Source: Sphingobium sp. 15-1
Lineage (GTDB): Bacteria; Pseudomonadota; Alphaproteobacteria; Sphingomonadales; Sphingomonadaceae
DNA length: 64,000 nucleotides
Assembly (NCBI RefSeq): GCF_013375535.1
Contig: NZ_JABXJG010000002.1
Coordinates: 620,001 to 684,000, forward strand
Reading direction: 5' to 3'
In this document: piece after piece, positions 53,058-62,795 of the stretch
How the letters are laid out: each line of letters opens with the position of its first letter
Numbering within the stretch: the first letter of the stretch is position 1
Notes under the pieces: model-generated
Seen by the model: the letters and a program-made list of their open reading frames with translations, nothing else
Told to the model about the DNA's origin: nothing
Database searches by the model: none
Program-made: the position numbers and the translations under genes

Positions 53058-53975
53058 ATGATCAAAGAGCCACGGATAGGGCTGACGCATCTCCAGCGCC
53101 TGGAGGCGGAGAGCATCCATATATTGCGGGAGGTCGTTGCGGAGGCCGAAAAGCCCGTCATGCTGTATTCCGTGGGCAAGGATTCGGCGGTGATGCTGCA
53201 TCTGGCGCGCAAGGCCTTCTACCCCTCGCCGCCGCCCTTTCCGCTGCTGCATGTCGACACGACGTGGAAGTTCCAGGCGATGTACGATCTGCGCGACCGG
53301 ATGGCGCGGGAATCGGGGATGGAACTGCTGGTCTATCACAACCCCGAAGCGCAGGAGCGCGGGATCAACCCGTTCGATCATGGCGCGCTGCACACGGACA
53401 TGTGGAAGACGGAAGGCCTGAAGCAGGCGCTCGACCTCTATGGCTTCGACGCGGCGTTCGGCGGCGCGCGGCGCGACGAGGAGAAGAGCCGGGCGAAGGA
53501 GCGCATCTTCTCCTTCCGCACCGCCAGCCACGGCTGGGACCCCAAGAACCAGCGGCCGGAGCTGTGGAACCTCTACAACGCCAAGAAGAACAAGGGCGAG
53601 AGCATCCGCATCTTCCCGATCAGCAACTGGACCGAGCTGGACATCTGGCAATATATCCATCTGAACGACGTGCCCATCGTGCCGCTCTATTTCGCGCAGG
53701 AGCGCCCGACCGTGGAGCGCGACGGCATGCTGCTGATGGTCGATGACGAACGCTTCCCGCTGAAGGCTGGAGAGGAGCCGGTGATGCGCTCCATCCGGTT
53801 CCGGACATTGGGCTGCTATCCGCTGACCGGCGCGGTCGAGAGCAAGGCGAAGACGTTGCCGGAAGTCATCCAGGAAACGCTGCTCACCACCACATCGGAA
53901 CGGCAGGGCCGCGCCATCGACAAGGATGCCGGCGGCGCCGGCATGGAGAAGAAGAAGCAGGAAGGGTATTTCTGA
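53058..53975 (+). CDS. cysD: Sulfate adenylyltransferase subunit 2 (CysD)
   Basis: This 305-residue protein has the usual CysD length (about 300). It begins MIKEPRIGLTHLQRLEAESIHI, and the PP-loop ATP-binding motif YSVGKDSAVMLHLARKAF is near residue 40. NPFDHGALHTDMWKTEGLKQAL follows near 110, FGGARRDEEKSRAKERIFSFR near 133, and TLGCYPLTGAV near 265. With CysN it makes APS from sulfate and ATP. A 122-base gap with two hairpin repeats separates it from cysNC. Confidence 0.96.
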   Translation: MIKEPRIGLTHLQRLEAESIHILREVVAEAEKPVMLYSVGKDSAVMLHLARKAFYPSPPPFPLLHVDTTWKFQAMYDLRDRMARESGMELLVYHNPEAQERGINPFDHGALHTDMWKTEGLKQALDLYGFDAAFGGARRDEEKSRAKERIFSFRTASHGWDPKNQRPELWNLYNAKKNKGESIRIFPISNWTELDIWQYIHLNDVPIVPLYFAQERPTVERDGMLLMVDDERFPLKAGEEPVMRSIRFRTLGCYPLTGAVESKAKTLPEVIQETLLTTTSERQGRAIDKDAGGAGMEKKKQEGYF

Positions 53976-54009
53976 CGCACTACGGAATGCGAAGCGTTCC
54001 CAAGCGTCA

Positions 54010-54080
54010 ACCCCAGCGCAGGCTGGGGTCTTTCGCCTCCTGATACGAACCAGACCAATGCGACCCCGGCCTTTGCCGGG
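54010..54080. repeat. Two GC-rich hairpin repeats between cysD and cysNC
   Basis: ACCCCAGC (54010-54017) and GCTGGGGT (54022-54029) form an 8-base stem with a 4-base loop. CCCGGC (54065-54070) and GCCGGG (54075-54080) form a 6-base stem. The second lies in the context GACCCCGGCCTTTGCCGGGA, which resembles the widespread intergenic hairpin repeats of sphingomonads. Either could slow transcription or stabilise mRNA ends between cysD and cysNC. Confidence 0.6.
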
Positions 54081-54097
54081 ATGACGGGACAGATGAC

Positions 54098-56011
54098 ATG
54101 ACCGACACGCTCGACGAACCTATCTACAAGACCGATGCCCTCATTGCCGAGGACATCGACCAGTATCTGCAGGTGCATGAGCACAAGACGATGCTGCGCT
54201 TCATCACCTGCGGATCGGTGGACGACGGCAAGTCGACGCTGATCGGCCGCCTGCTCTACGACAGCAAGATGATCTTCGAGGATCAGCTCGCCGCGCTGGA
54301 GGCGGACTCCAAGCGCGTCGGCACCCAGGGGCAGGAAATCGACTTCGCTCTGCTGGTCGACGGCCTTGCCGCCGAGCGCGAACAGGGCATCACCATCGAC
54401 GTCGCCTATCGCTTCTTCGCCACCGAAAAGCGCAAGTTCATCGTCGCCGACACGCCGGGGCATGAACAATATACGCGCAACATGGTGACCGGCGCGTCCA
54501 CCGCCGACCTTGCCGTCATCCTGATCGACGCGCGCAAGGGCGTGCTGACGCAAACCCGCCGCCACAGCTATCTGGCGCATCTGATCGGCATCAGGAATAT
54601 CGTCCTCGCCATCAACAAGATGGACCTGGTCGACTATGACCAGGCGGTCTATGACGGCATCGTCAAGGATTATACCGAGTTCGCCCACTCGATCGGCATC
54701 AAGGCCTTCACGGCCATGCCCATTTCCGGCTTCAAGGGCGACAATATCACCGGCCCGTCGGCCAACACCCCCTGGTACAAGGGGCCCGCGCTGATCGAGC
54801 ATCTGGAGACCGTCGAGGTCGATCAGGTCTCCGATCAGGCAAAGCCCTTCCGCATGGCGGTGCAGTGGGTCAATCGCCCGAACCTCGACTTCCGCGGCTT
54901 TTCCGGCCAGATCGCGACCGGCACGGTGCGCAAGGGCGATGCGATCCGCGTCCTGCCCTCCGGCAAGACCAGCACGATCAGCCGCATCGTCACGCTGGGT
55001 GGCGATCTGGACGAAGCGATCGCCGGTCAGTCGGTGACATTGTGCTTCGCCGATGAGATCGACTGTTCGCGCGGCGACGTGATCGCGGCGTCGGACAATC
55101 CGCCCCAGGCCGCCGACCAGTTCGAAGCGACCATCGTCTGGATGGCGGACGAAGAAATGCTGCCCGGCCGCCCCTATTGGCTGAAGATCGGCACCCAGAC
55201 CGTCACCGCCACGGTCCAGCACCCCAAATATCAGGTCAACGTCAACACGATGGAGCATCTGGCGGCGAAAACGCTGGAGCTGAACGCCATCGGCGTCGCC
55301 AACCTGTCGACCGACAAGCAGATCGTGTTCGAACCCTATGAGACGAACCGCACGCTGGGCGGCTTCATTCTGATCGACAAGATCACCAACGCCACGGTGG
55401 CGGCGGGGATGCTGCACTTTTCGCTGCGGCGCGCGCAGAATGTCCATTGGCAGGCGACCGACGTCACCCGCGAATTCCATGCGGGCCTCAAAAACCAGAA
55501 GCCGGCCGTGCTGTGGTTCACCGGGCTTTCGGGCGCGGGCAAGTCGACCATCGCCAACCTTGTCGAGAAGAAGCTGGCGCGGATGAACCGCCATACCTTC
55601 CTGCTCGACGGCGACAATGTGCGTCATGGGCTGAACAAGGATCTGGGCTTTACCGATGCCGACCGGGTGGAGAATATCCGCCGCGTGGGCGAAGTCGCCA
55701 AGCTGATGACCGATGCGGGGCTGATCGTCATCACCGCCTTCATCTCGCCCTTCCGCGCCGAGCGCGAGATGGTGCGGCAGATGATGCAGCCGGGCGAGTT
55801 TGTCGAAGTGCATATCGACACGCCGCTGGCCGAGGCCGAAGCACGTGACGTCAAGGGCCTTTACAAGAAGGCGCGCACGGGTCAGCTCAAGAACTTCACC
55901 GGCATCGACAGCCCCTATGAAGCGCCGGAAGATCCGGAGATCCGCGTCGACACCACCGCCATGACGGCGGAAGAAGCGGCCGATGCCATCGTTGCGAGGC
56001 TGATCCCATGA
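54098..56011 (+). CDS. cysNC: Bifunctional sulfate adenylyltransferase subunit 1 / adenylylsulfate kinase (CysNC)
   Basis: This 637-residue fusion has a CysN part (about 1-435) with GTPase motifs: CGSVDDGKSTLIGRLL near residue 30, DTPGHEQYTRNM near 120 and NKMDLV near 174. The CysC part (about 455-637) begins at its kinase P-loop, WFTGLSGAGKSTIANLVEKK, near residue 470. CysN with CysD makes APS, and CysC phosphorylates it to PAPS. The gene overlaps cysQ by 4 bases (ATGA). The fusion is common in proteobacteria. Confidence 0.96.
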   Translation: MTDTLDEPIYKTDALIAEDIDQYLQVHEHKTMLRFITCGSVDDGKSTLIGRLLYDSKMIFEDQLAALEADSKRVGTQGQEIDFALLVDGLAAEREQGITIDVAYRFFATEKRKFIVADTPGHEQYTRNMVTGASTADLAVILIDARKGVLTQTRRHSYLAHLIGIRNIVLAINKMDLVDYDQAVYDGIVKDYTEFAHSIGIKAFTAMPISGFKGDNITGPSANTPWYKGPALIEHLETVEVDQVSDQAKPFRMAVQWVNRPNLDFRGFSGQIATGTVRKGDAIRVLPSGKTSTISRIVTLGGDLDEAIAGQSVTLCFADEIDCSRGDVIAASDNPPQAADQFEATIVWMADEEMLPGRPYWLKIGTQTVTATVQHPKYQVNVNTMEHLAAKTLELNAIGVANLSTDKQIVFEPYETNRTLGGFILIDKITNATVAAGMLHFSLRRAQNVHWQATDVTREFHAGLKNQKPAVLWFTGLSGAGKSTIANLVEKKLARMNRHTFLLDGDNVRHGLNKDLGFTDADRVENIRRVGEVAKLMTDAGLIVITAFISPFRAEREMVRQMMQPGEFVEVHIDTPLAEAEARDVKGLYKKARTGQLKNFTGIDSPYEAPEDPEIRVDTTAMTAEEAADAIVARLIP

Positions 56012-56778
56012 GCGCGGCGGTGGAAAACATGACCGACGCCGATCTCGCCGCCCATCTGGCGGAGATTGCCGGGCGCATCCTGATCGATGTGCGGGAAAGC
56101 GGCCTGTTCAGCCCCAAGGCGCTGGGCAAGGCGGGGGACCAGACGGCGAACCAGTTCCTGTGCCACGCCCTGCGCGAGGTCAGGCCGCAGGACGGCCTGC
56201 TCTCCGAGGAGGAGAAGGACAATGCCGACCGGCTCGCCATGAGCCGGGTGTGGATCGTCGATCCGGTGGACGGCACCCGCGAATATGGCGAGGAGCGGAG
56301 CGATTGGGCGGTGCATGTGGGTCTGGCCCTCGACGGGCAGCCTGCCATAGGCGCAGTCGCACTGCCGGGTCTGGATGGCGGCACGCTATTGCGCTCCGAC
56401 CAGCCGGTCACCGTGCCGCCTGCCCCGGACAGGCTGCGCATGGTGATCAGCCGCACCCGCCCCGCCGCCGAGGCGGTCGCGGTCGCGGAACGGCTGGGGG
56501 CGGAGCTGGTCCCCATGGGCAGCGCCGGCGCCAAGGCGATGGCGGTCATCCTGGGCCAGGCCGATATCTATCTGCACTCGGGCGGGCAATATGAATGGGA
56601 CAGCATGGCCCCGGTCGCGGTCGCGGTCGCCCATGGCCTCCACTGCTCGCGGATCGACGGCTCGCCGCTCGTCTACAATAGACAAGACGTCTACCTCCCC
56701 GACCTTCTCATCTGCCGCAAGGAGCATGCGGGGCAGATTCTCGAACTGATCGCGGAGGTCACGCAGGTCGCCGACTGA
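56008..56778 (+). CDS. cysQ: 3'(2'),5'-bisphosphate nucleotidase (CysQ)
   Basis: This 256-residue protein has the inositol-monophosphatase-like fold: LLSEEEKDN near residue 68 with metal-binding glutamates, and WIVDPVDGTREYGEE near 88, the metal-binding DPxDGT motif. YEWDSMAPVAVAVAHG near 193 holds the third metal aspartate. It removes the 3'-phosphate from PAP, the toxic by-product of PAPS use. The gene overlaps cysNC by 4 bases, so it is co-translated. A short GC-rich hairpin (about 56,789-56,802) follows but lacks a T-run. Confidence 0.93.
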   Translation: MSAAVENMTDADLAAHLAEIAGRILIDVRESGLFSPKALGKAGDQTANQFLCHALREVRPQDGLLSEEEKDNADRLAMSRVWIVDPVDGTREYGEERSDWAVHVGLALDGQPAIGAVALPGLDGGTLLRSDQPVTVPPAPDRLRMVISRTRPAAEAVAVAERLGAELVPMGSAGAKAMAVILGQADIYLHSGGQYEWDSMAPVAVAVAHGLHCSRIDGSPLVYNRQDVYLPDLLICRKEHAGQILELIAEVTQVAD

Positions 56779-57298
56779 AACGGCCGATCCCGCCAGAGCG
56801 GGTCATATGCCCGGTAAGCGTTCACCGATTGTTCGCCCTTAGCGTTGTCTGACGTGCTTTCCACGCTATGTCCTCTATATGGCTTCCTTCAACATCAGAT
56901 GCCTGACCGAAATCTGCTGGGCCCCGCTTCCAAGCCGATCCACGCCGATGATCGCCGTTTTCACCCTGATTTTTGAACGTCGAGCGATTTTGTCAAAAAT
57001 TGGCTAACGGGAGCAACCGACCGGTTTCCCCCGTACAATCAAAATCTCAATGGTCGCAGTTACGGCGTCGAAGGCAACGGGAATCGCATTACGTCAACGC
57101 TCTACGGCTCCAAGACTGACCTGGGTGGCGGCGGCGCCCGAACAGCCGGCGGTCAACTGATTTGCTGCACCATATGTTGCCGGAATGGCGGAATTCAGCC
57201 GCTTTGCGGGTGTGGGAACAAGTCCACTGGCGTTATACATATTGGGGAAGACGACGGTGCCTCACCTACGCCTGCATCCGCTTGAGCAGGAATAGGCA
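56779..57298. other. Intergenic gap at the boundary to the conjugation genes
   Basis: This 520-base gap lies between cysQ and the conjugation block. It holds an imperfect stem after cysQ (CCCGC/GCGGG at 56789-56802), then a GC-variable stretch. A frame without a start codon is open from 56977 to 57285, but no homology is recognised in it. The gap marks the border of the conjugation block. No attachment site or tRNA was seen. Confidence 0.4.
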
Positions 57299-57820
57299 TC
57301 AGGGCATATTTGCTCCTTTTCCGAAAGCATCAAGTCCAAAACGTGCAACAAGCCGCCTCCATACATTCTGAATATAGCTAGTTTTCCTCCATGTAACCCG
57401 ACTATGATAGTGGCCGATCGCTGCCCAGTAATCTCGGGCGTCCTGCAAGTCGGTCAGAAATATCCAGCGGGCAGCGTACACATTGAAGCAGGTGTCATGT
57501 TGAAGCCGATGCCATATCTCAGATTCCGATTGATGAACCAAGGCCGAGATTTTCGGTACCCACCAACTGTTGATTTGCAATGGGCCCAAATCGTAGCTGC
57601 CGTCTGTGTTCCTGATCTTGGCGCCAACCCATCCCGCTTCCTGATCTCGTAGGCCCCAAAGCGTCTTTTCCAGCCAGCCCTTTCCATTTGATGCGAGCCG
57701 AATGCACCGCGCCACCTCGACATCCCCGGCAAACTGCTTTGCGTTAGCTGGGGCTGCATACAGGATTGTCAGGCTCATGACGATCAGCCCTGCCAATACC
57801 AGGCCTTTCGGCCCACTCAT
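57299..57820 (-). CDS. Lytic transglycosylase-like protein of the conjugation block
   Basis: This 173-residue protein has a signal-like N-terminal hydrophobic segment (residues about 5-27, ending PANAKQ). A lysozyme-like SLT domain follows: DQEAGW near residue 60, with the likely catalytic glutamate, and the family GSYDLGPLQINSWW near 75. A C-terminal tail (YHSRVTWRKTSYIQNVWRRL) completes it. Such enzymes open peptidoglycan for a conjugation channel. Its start overlaps the relaxase stop by 4 bases, so it belongs to the conjugation operon. Confidence 0.82.
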   Translation of the reverse strand: MSGPKGLVLAGLIVMSLTILYAAPANAKQFAGDVEVARCIRLASNGKGWLEKTLWGLRDQEAGWVGAKIRNTDGSYDLGPLQINSWWVPKISALVHQSESEIWHRLQHDTCFNVYAARWIFLTDLQDARDYWAAIGHYHSRVTWRKTSYIQNVWRRLVARFGLDAFGKGANMP

Positions 57821-60732
57821 CGATCCAACCCTTTTGACCGATCATGCCCATGTTCCTGATCTTGAGTCGGTTCCGGCCTGGACCGGTCGCGTCCAATCAA
57901 CGAGCGCAGAAAGGAATCAAGCTGTTCGGCAACGGACCGTGCCCGGCCTGCAAGCTTTTCGGGCAGCGTCAATTCCTCCGCTTGCGATCGGGAGCTTGCC
58001 GAACCCAAACGTTCTCTTCTCTCCTGCCGCTGGATTTCCTGATCCATGCGCTGACGACGCAATTTCTCCCCATGACGCGCCGTGAAACTGCGTCGACTGT
58101 CTCGATCAAGACGACCAAGACCTTCAAGAGATGATGTCTTTTGACCTGAGTTTTGCTCCAATTTCTTGGCCAGCTTATCCCTGTCTTCCGTCCATAGCTT
58201 CACGCCAAGGCGCGCGCGGGTGATCGCCGTGTAGAAATTCTGACCATTGACGAGACTTGATCCGATGGGAGCCAAAACATAAGCCCGTGCATAGGTCTTA
58301 GACTGAGACGAATACACGGTTTCGGCGTAGCCATGGTCCCAAGTCTTGTGTATCGACAAATCTACGGTCTGGACTCTATCATCCCGATCCCATCTGATTG
58401 TTGCCAGCAATCCATCGAGCTGTTCGACCGTGCCTCGCTCAGCATTCTTCAGATCGAGCTCCTTGTTGGCCAATCGCCATTGAACGCGATCCCCGGACGC
58501 CAAGTCCCGCTCACCTTGGTCGAAGACATTGACCTGACGGGGGCGCGTCGATCGGGGGTCCCACCGGATAATCCGTCCCTGTTCATCGGCTAACCGAACG
58601 ATTTGCCGGCCGTTCTCATTGCGGCCAAGTCCTACCACGCGATATTCCACGTCCCGGGCGATACCGACCTCGGCAATGTCGCGCCCAAATTTCACGACCT
58701 GCCCACGCGAATAAAAGCGCGCGAACCGCTTCTCTTCGTCGGTCATCCCCGCCGGCGACACAATCTGGAGACGACTCTCCTCGATGGCGATGCCCCCCTC
58801 CTTCTGGAGCGCTTCCCGTATCTGGGCGTTCACAGCCAGACGAGTGGCATTTTCAAGCACGAGAATGTTCGTGCCAACGCGATGCTCCGTTTTGAGCCGG
58901 GTCCACTCCCTCACCATGTCCTTGGCAAGTATGTCCACGCTCTCCCCGCTTACGACCTTATCGAGCGCGGCGATCGAAGCGGGATAGTCACCCTCGCGCG
59001 CATACGTAACCGCAGCTCTCATCGACTTGGTTTCCTGCCGTACCGACTCCTTGAGTTCCGCGGTCGGCAAACCCAGTCGTTGCAGCAACCAGAAGGCTTT
59101 GCCCTGCTCGATGGCGCCGGTCTGGTGATCGTCACCCAAGAGGAGAAGGCGGGCACCCGTTTTGCGACTGATCTCCAGCACACGGGCAGCTTGCCGATTG
59201 CCGAGCTGCCCAGCTTCATCCAGCACCAGCACATGGCGATCGCTGATCCCATGACCGCCCCCGGCAAGCAGACTGGCAACGGTCCGGGACTCGATGCCGG
59301 CATCCTGCCCAAGCTTCAATGTCGCAGACGAAGTCGGGGCGGTCGCAATGAGGATGGTGCCTGGCTCCGCAGCCTCTTTGAGCGTCTTGACCAGCGTTGA
59401 TTTCCCCGAGCCGGCCACCCCATGGATGCCATTCACCCGATCGCGCGAGATCGCGACATTCACCAGCGCCTGTTCCTGGGCCGGCGTCAAACCAGCCTTT
59501 TCGAGCGCGACCAGCAGCCGGTCCGCAGACGCGAGGGGCCGAGCATCGCTCAACGCAAGCGCAAGATGCTGCGTCAATTCCAACTCAAGACGCGCGGTTT
59601 TTCTCGTCGTGCGGCCCCGGGTCAATATCTGATGGCCCGTTTGTTCGCGCGTTGCCAGAAGCTTGCGCCGTGCCTCATGGGCTTCGATCATCGGGCGGAC
59701 GTCAGACAAGCGCACTTCCCCAACATGGGAAGCGAGGCCAAGACGGAATATGCGTCCCAGATTGTTCACCGCTTCGCGCGTTTCCGCCTGTCGCATGCCG
59801 AACAGAGCGGCCCGGCCAACGTCGGCCGCGCGCGGAACGATCTCCCTGCTGTCCTTGCCGCTCAATAGATCGAGATCTTCGCGGTATCGTTCCGATCGGT
59901 GCTGCCATTGCTCCCGCAGCGCCTCGATACCGACCTTCTGCTTGGGAGGGCGGGTCGCATAGAAGGAGGCCTGGCGTCCGGCCTGCCCGGTCAGCCCCTC
60001 TTCCCGCGCATGGGCATCGATCTGTTCGGCACGCCTGGAAAATGCCTTCACCAGATCCTGCGGAACACCCCTGATTTCGAAGAGGCCGTTGCGAGGATCA
60101 TGGTCGATCTCATAACCCAGCTCCCGAAGGCCATGGGCTAGGTCGTTGCGATACACCTGTCCCGCGGTCATTTGCTCCGCAAACATGGCGCGAGTTTCCA
60201 GACTTGCCATGTGCGCCTCGCCCTCCCTGCCAGTGATGTTCATGACAACCACATGGGTGTGGAGATGGGGGTCGAGTTCCCGGCTGGCATGTTCGGTGAA
60301 GCGAGCAAAAATCAGCCGGCCGGTCGTCTCATAGACAATCTCGCCGGCGACGCGGCGCCGCAGGGCGGCATGTTCTTCCAGATAGTCCAACGCTGTCCCG
60401 ACCGCCTTTTCATGTGCAGCCAGTATCCGCTCGTCTCCCGCGACCAGCGCCATGATGGAAACCGACTTGGGCGCGTTGACCGCGAAATCCCAACCGGGAT
60501 GATGCTCGATCTCCCCATCCTTGTGGTGCCTTCCAAGCTGCTGCTCCCTAACCCAGCCGGAGAGCAGTTGCTCGAATATCTCGGGATCGACCTTTCCTTC
60601 GAGGCCAAGGTCACGCGCAATTTCCCCTCCCCATTCGGAATGCTCATCGGGACCCTTCTTGTAATAATCGCCGAGCGCATAATAGCGGACGACATTGCCG
60701 GGTTTGCCATATAGGCGGACGGGATTGATCAT
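57817..60732 (-). CDS. MobF-type relaxase-helicase (TraI/TrwC-like)
   Basis: This 971-residue protein begins MINPVRLYG. The relaxase domain (about 1-300) has a tyrosine pair YYALGDYYKK near residue 17 and the metal-binding three-histidine motif HLHTHVVVMN near 160. The C-terminal helicase has Walker A GVAGSGKSTLVKTL near 440 and Walker B VLVLDEAGQLGNRQ near 510. It would nick one strand at oriT, stay linked to it and unwind it during transfer. Its start overlaps the TraD-like stop by 4 bases. Confidence 0.93.
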   Translation of the reverse strand: MINPVRLYGKPGNVVRYYALGDYYKKGPDEHSEWGGEIARDLGLEGKVDPEIFEQLLSGWVREQQLGRHHKDGEIEHHPGWDFAVNAPKSVSIMALVAGDERILAAHEKAVGTALDYLEEHAALRRRVAGEIVYETTGRLIFARFTEHASRELDPHLHTHVVVMNITGREGEAHMASLETRAMFAEQMTAGQVYRNDLAHGLRELGYEIDHDPRNGLFEIRGVPQDLVKAFSRRAEQIDAHAREEGLTGQAGRQASFYATRPPKQKVGIEALREQWQHRSERYREDLDLLSGKDSREIVPRAADVGRAALFGMRQAETREAVNNLGRIFRLGLASHVGEVRLSDVRPMIEAHEARRKLLATREQTGHQILTRGRTTRKTARLELELTQHLALALSDARPLASADRLLVALEKAGLTPAQEQALVNVAISRDRVNGIHGVAGSGKSTLVKTLKEAAEPGTILIATAPTSSATLKLGQDAGIESRTVASLLAGGGHGISDRHVLVLDEAGQLGNRQAARVLEISRKTGARLLLLGDDHQTGAIEQGKAFWLLQRLGLPTAELKESVRQETKSMRAAVTYAREGDYPASIAALDKVVSGESVDILAKDMVREWTRLKTEHRVGTNILVLENATRLAVNAQIREALQKEGGIAIEESRLQIVSPAGMTDEEKRFARFYSRGQVVKFGRDIAEVGIARDVEYRVVGLGRNENGRQIVRLADEQGRIIRWDPRSTRPRQVNVFDQGERDLASGDRVQWRLANKELDLKNAERGTVEQLDGLLATIRWDRDDRVQTVDLSIHKTWDHGYAETVYSSQSKTYARAYVLAPIGSSLVNGQNFYTAITRARLGVKLWTEDRDKLAKKLEQNSGQKTSSLEGLGRLDRDSRRSFTARHGEKLRRQRMDQEIQRQERRERLGSASSRSQAEELTLPEKLAGRARSVAEQLDSFLRSLIGRDRSRPEPTQDQEHGHDRSKGLDR

Positions 60733-62795
60733 GCCGGCCTTGCCTGTTCGCGGGGGCCATCGGCGCGGCCATGCTGGACGAGGTTCGACTGAATGCTGCC
60801 CTGGCGCGCAGCCAGCAAGGTCCAGGCATCGCGCGGCGGGATCGGCAATTTACCCTGCTCCGCGCCGAGAATGGCATCGACCTGCGCCGCCTCACTCTCG
60901 ACCGCAGGCGACCCATCCACGCTCGGCGCACCGGTGGCAGAAGCACTGGAGCCCTGCCCCTCCTTAGCGGGAGGACGCAGATCATCACCCTGCCCCCTTT
61001 CACGCTCGAGCGCCTCTCGCACCCGTGCCTCGGCCTTGGCCAGTTTGACCAATTCGTCCGCCTTACTGAGCCGCTCCGGCGGACCCACACGTTCGACAAA
61101 TGCAGGTTCGTCCGAGGAGACGACATTGTACCGGTCCGCGAACTTGACGACCGGAAGGTTACGCCCGAACCGGAGGAAACCGGAAAGATTGGGAAGGTTC
61201 GTGACCTCGGTGTGCATGACAAGCGGCCGGGTCACCTGTATCCGGGAGAGATTGACGCCGTCCCGCATGTCGTTGACGCCATAGCTCATGCCTTCATTGG
61301 CTTCGACCTGTTCGACCTGACCCAGATTTTCGGAAACATGCTTGGCGGTCGGGGTGTCATTGGCGCGCAGCGCCACCCAGGTCGAGCAATAGCCGGTGAT
61401 GGCGGCAGCATCCTGAATGCCATAGGTGGCCTCAAGCTGCGGGTAACTCTGATAACCCAATATGCCGCAGCCACCATATTTGCGCGCCCGCGCGAGGAAG
61501 TCGCTCAGGGAGGGCAGCTTCTGGAGCGTTGGAAGTTCATCGATGACGCAATAGAGGCGCCGGTCCCGATCCGGCATGAGACTCATGATGGCGCTGATGG
61601 CGATGTCGAGCCAGACCGTGATCAGGGGACGCAGCGAGGGAAGCTGGTCCGCCTTCACGGTGATGAACAGCCAGCTTCCCGGTTCCCCTTTTTCCACCCA
61701 GTCGCGGATCGAGAAACCATCCTCCGTGTCATCGAGATAGGAAAAGCTGCGCATGACCGAGGCCAGTTCCGCCTGGATGCCGGCCGAGGTCCGGTCCCCT
61801 TCCATGCTGAGAAAAGCGGCAGCATCGGTGCCGGCGGCGAACGCCACGAGATCCTTGAGCTTGGACCGGAGCAACCGGTCAAGGAGCAGAGAGACATAGG
61901 TATGCTTCTGCCGGGCGAGCTTTCGCAGGACTGCCACCAGAGTCCCTCTCGCCGCCTTCGCCCAGAAGGGATCACCCCCCTTATCCGGGATCGTGGACTC
62001 AGCGATCTGGTCATAATGATAGTCGCGCGGGACATCGACCCAAGGGGACCATCGCGCGGTCCGCTGGTCGAGGGGATTGAGCAGCGTATCATATTTGGGG
62101 CGGTAGAATTTCTCGACGAAGGTGCCTGCGGTATCATAGACGATCGCCCGTCGACCCGATGTGCGAATGCCCTCCAGCATCTTGACGATGAGATTGGTCT
62201 TGCCGGTGCCGGGCGCTCCGCAGAGGAGGATATGCTCGGGCTCGAAAGCCTCCGGCACCGGGACTCCCCCGATCGTGAGCGGCCCCTTCTTCTGCCAGAG
62301 AAGCGCCCGCTTCAACTGTCTGACGGTGCCGAAGCGGGCGCCGCGCAGGAATTGATTGGAGCCAAGGCCGCGTCCCGTGCGGGTGAAATAGAACCAGGCC
62401 CAAAGCAGCATGGCGAGGGCGAAGACACCCGACAGAGCAGCCCCGTGCAGGAGGTAGCTTTCGAAGGCCGCGAGGGTCTTGTGGGCCAGCCGGGAGTCGA
62501 GCAGCGCCTTGGGCGTGGTCCAATATTGCTGGCCCGTTGGTGTCCTGAACAGGATCGGCGTGACATTGCCGGGAACCGCGTCTCTCATGAAGGTCGCCTG
62601 GCCGATCTTCACCAGCACGAAACGCTCATAGTCGGAGGATTTTTCGAGCGCATACCAGACGATACCGCCGATCCAGATCACGAGACCGGCAAGGCAAGTC
62701 TGGTAGAAGACCTGGGTGGTCATGCGGACATTGTGAACGATGGCCTGTCCACCCCTCGTCCAACTGCCCAGCGTGTCGTTGCGGAAGATGCTCAT
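60729..62795 (-). CDS. Type IV coupling protein, TraD/TrwB-like
   Basis: This 688-residue protein has N-terminal membrane segments (about 30-50 and 115-135) then an AAA+-type ATPase: Walker A LLCGAPGTGKTNLIVK near residue 190, and Walker B LYCVIDELPTLQKLPSLSDF near 410. A C-terminal part rich in charged residues follows. Coupling proteins dock the relaxosome to the type IV channel and pump DNA. The start overlaps the ribbon-helix-helix protein's stop, and the stop overlaps the relaxase start, giving a continuous minus-strand operon. No type IV secretion (virB) gene is in the window. Confidence 0.92.
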   Translation of the reverse strand: MSIFRNDTLGSWTRGGQAIVHNVRMTTQVFYQTCLAGLVIWIGGIVWYALEKSSDYERFVLVKIGQATFMRDAVPGNVTPILFRTPTGQQYWTTPKALLDSRLAHKTLAAFESYLLHGAALSGVFALAMLLWAWFYFTRTGRGLGSNQFLRGARFGTVRQLKRALLWQKKGPLTIGGVPVPEAFEPEHILLCGAPGTGKTNLIVKMLEGIRTSGRRAIVYDTAGTFVEKFYRPKYDTLLNPLDQRTARWSPWVDVPRDYHYDQIAESTIPDKGGDPFWAKAARGTLVAVLRKLARQKHTYVSLLLDRLLRSKLKDLVAFAAGTDAAAFLSMEGDRTSAGIQAELASVMRSFSYLDDTEDGFSIRDWVEKGEPGSWLFITVKADQLPSLRPLITVWLDIAISAIMSLMPDRDRRLYCVIDELPTLQKLPSLSDFLARARKYGGCGILGYQSYPQLEATYGIQDAAAITGYCSTWVALRANDTPTAKHVSENLGQVEQVEANEGMSYGVNDMRDGVNLSRIQVTRPLVMHTEVTNLPNLSGFLRFGRNLPVVKFADRYNVVSSDEPAFVERVGPPERLSKADELVKLAKAEARVREALERERGQGDDLRPPAKEGQGSSASATGAPSVDGSPAVESEAAQVDAILGAEQGKLPIPPRDAWTLLAARQGSIQSNLVQHGRADGPREQARPA

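Noticed and set aside
53816..55813. 665-codon minus-strand frame opposite cysNC
   Set aside because: It is antisense to a well-conserved bifunctional gene and carries no motifs.
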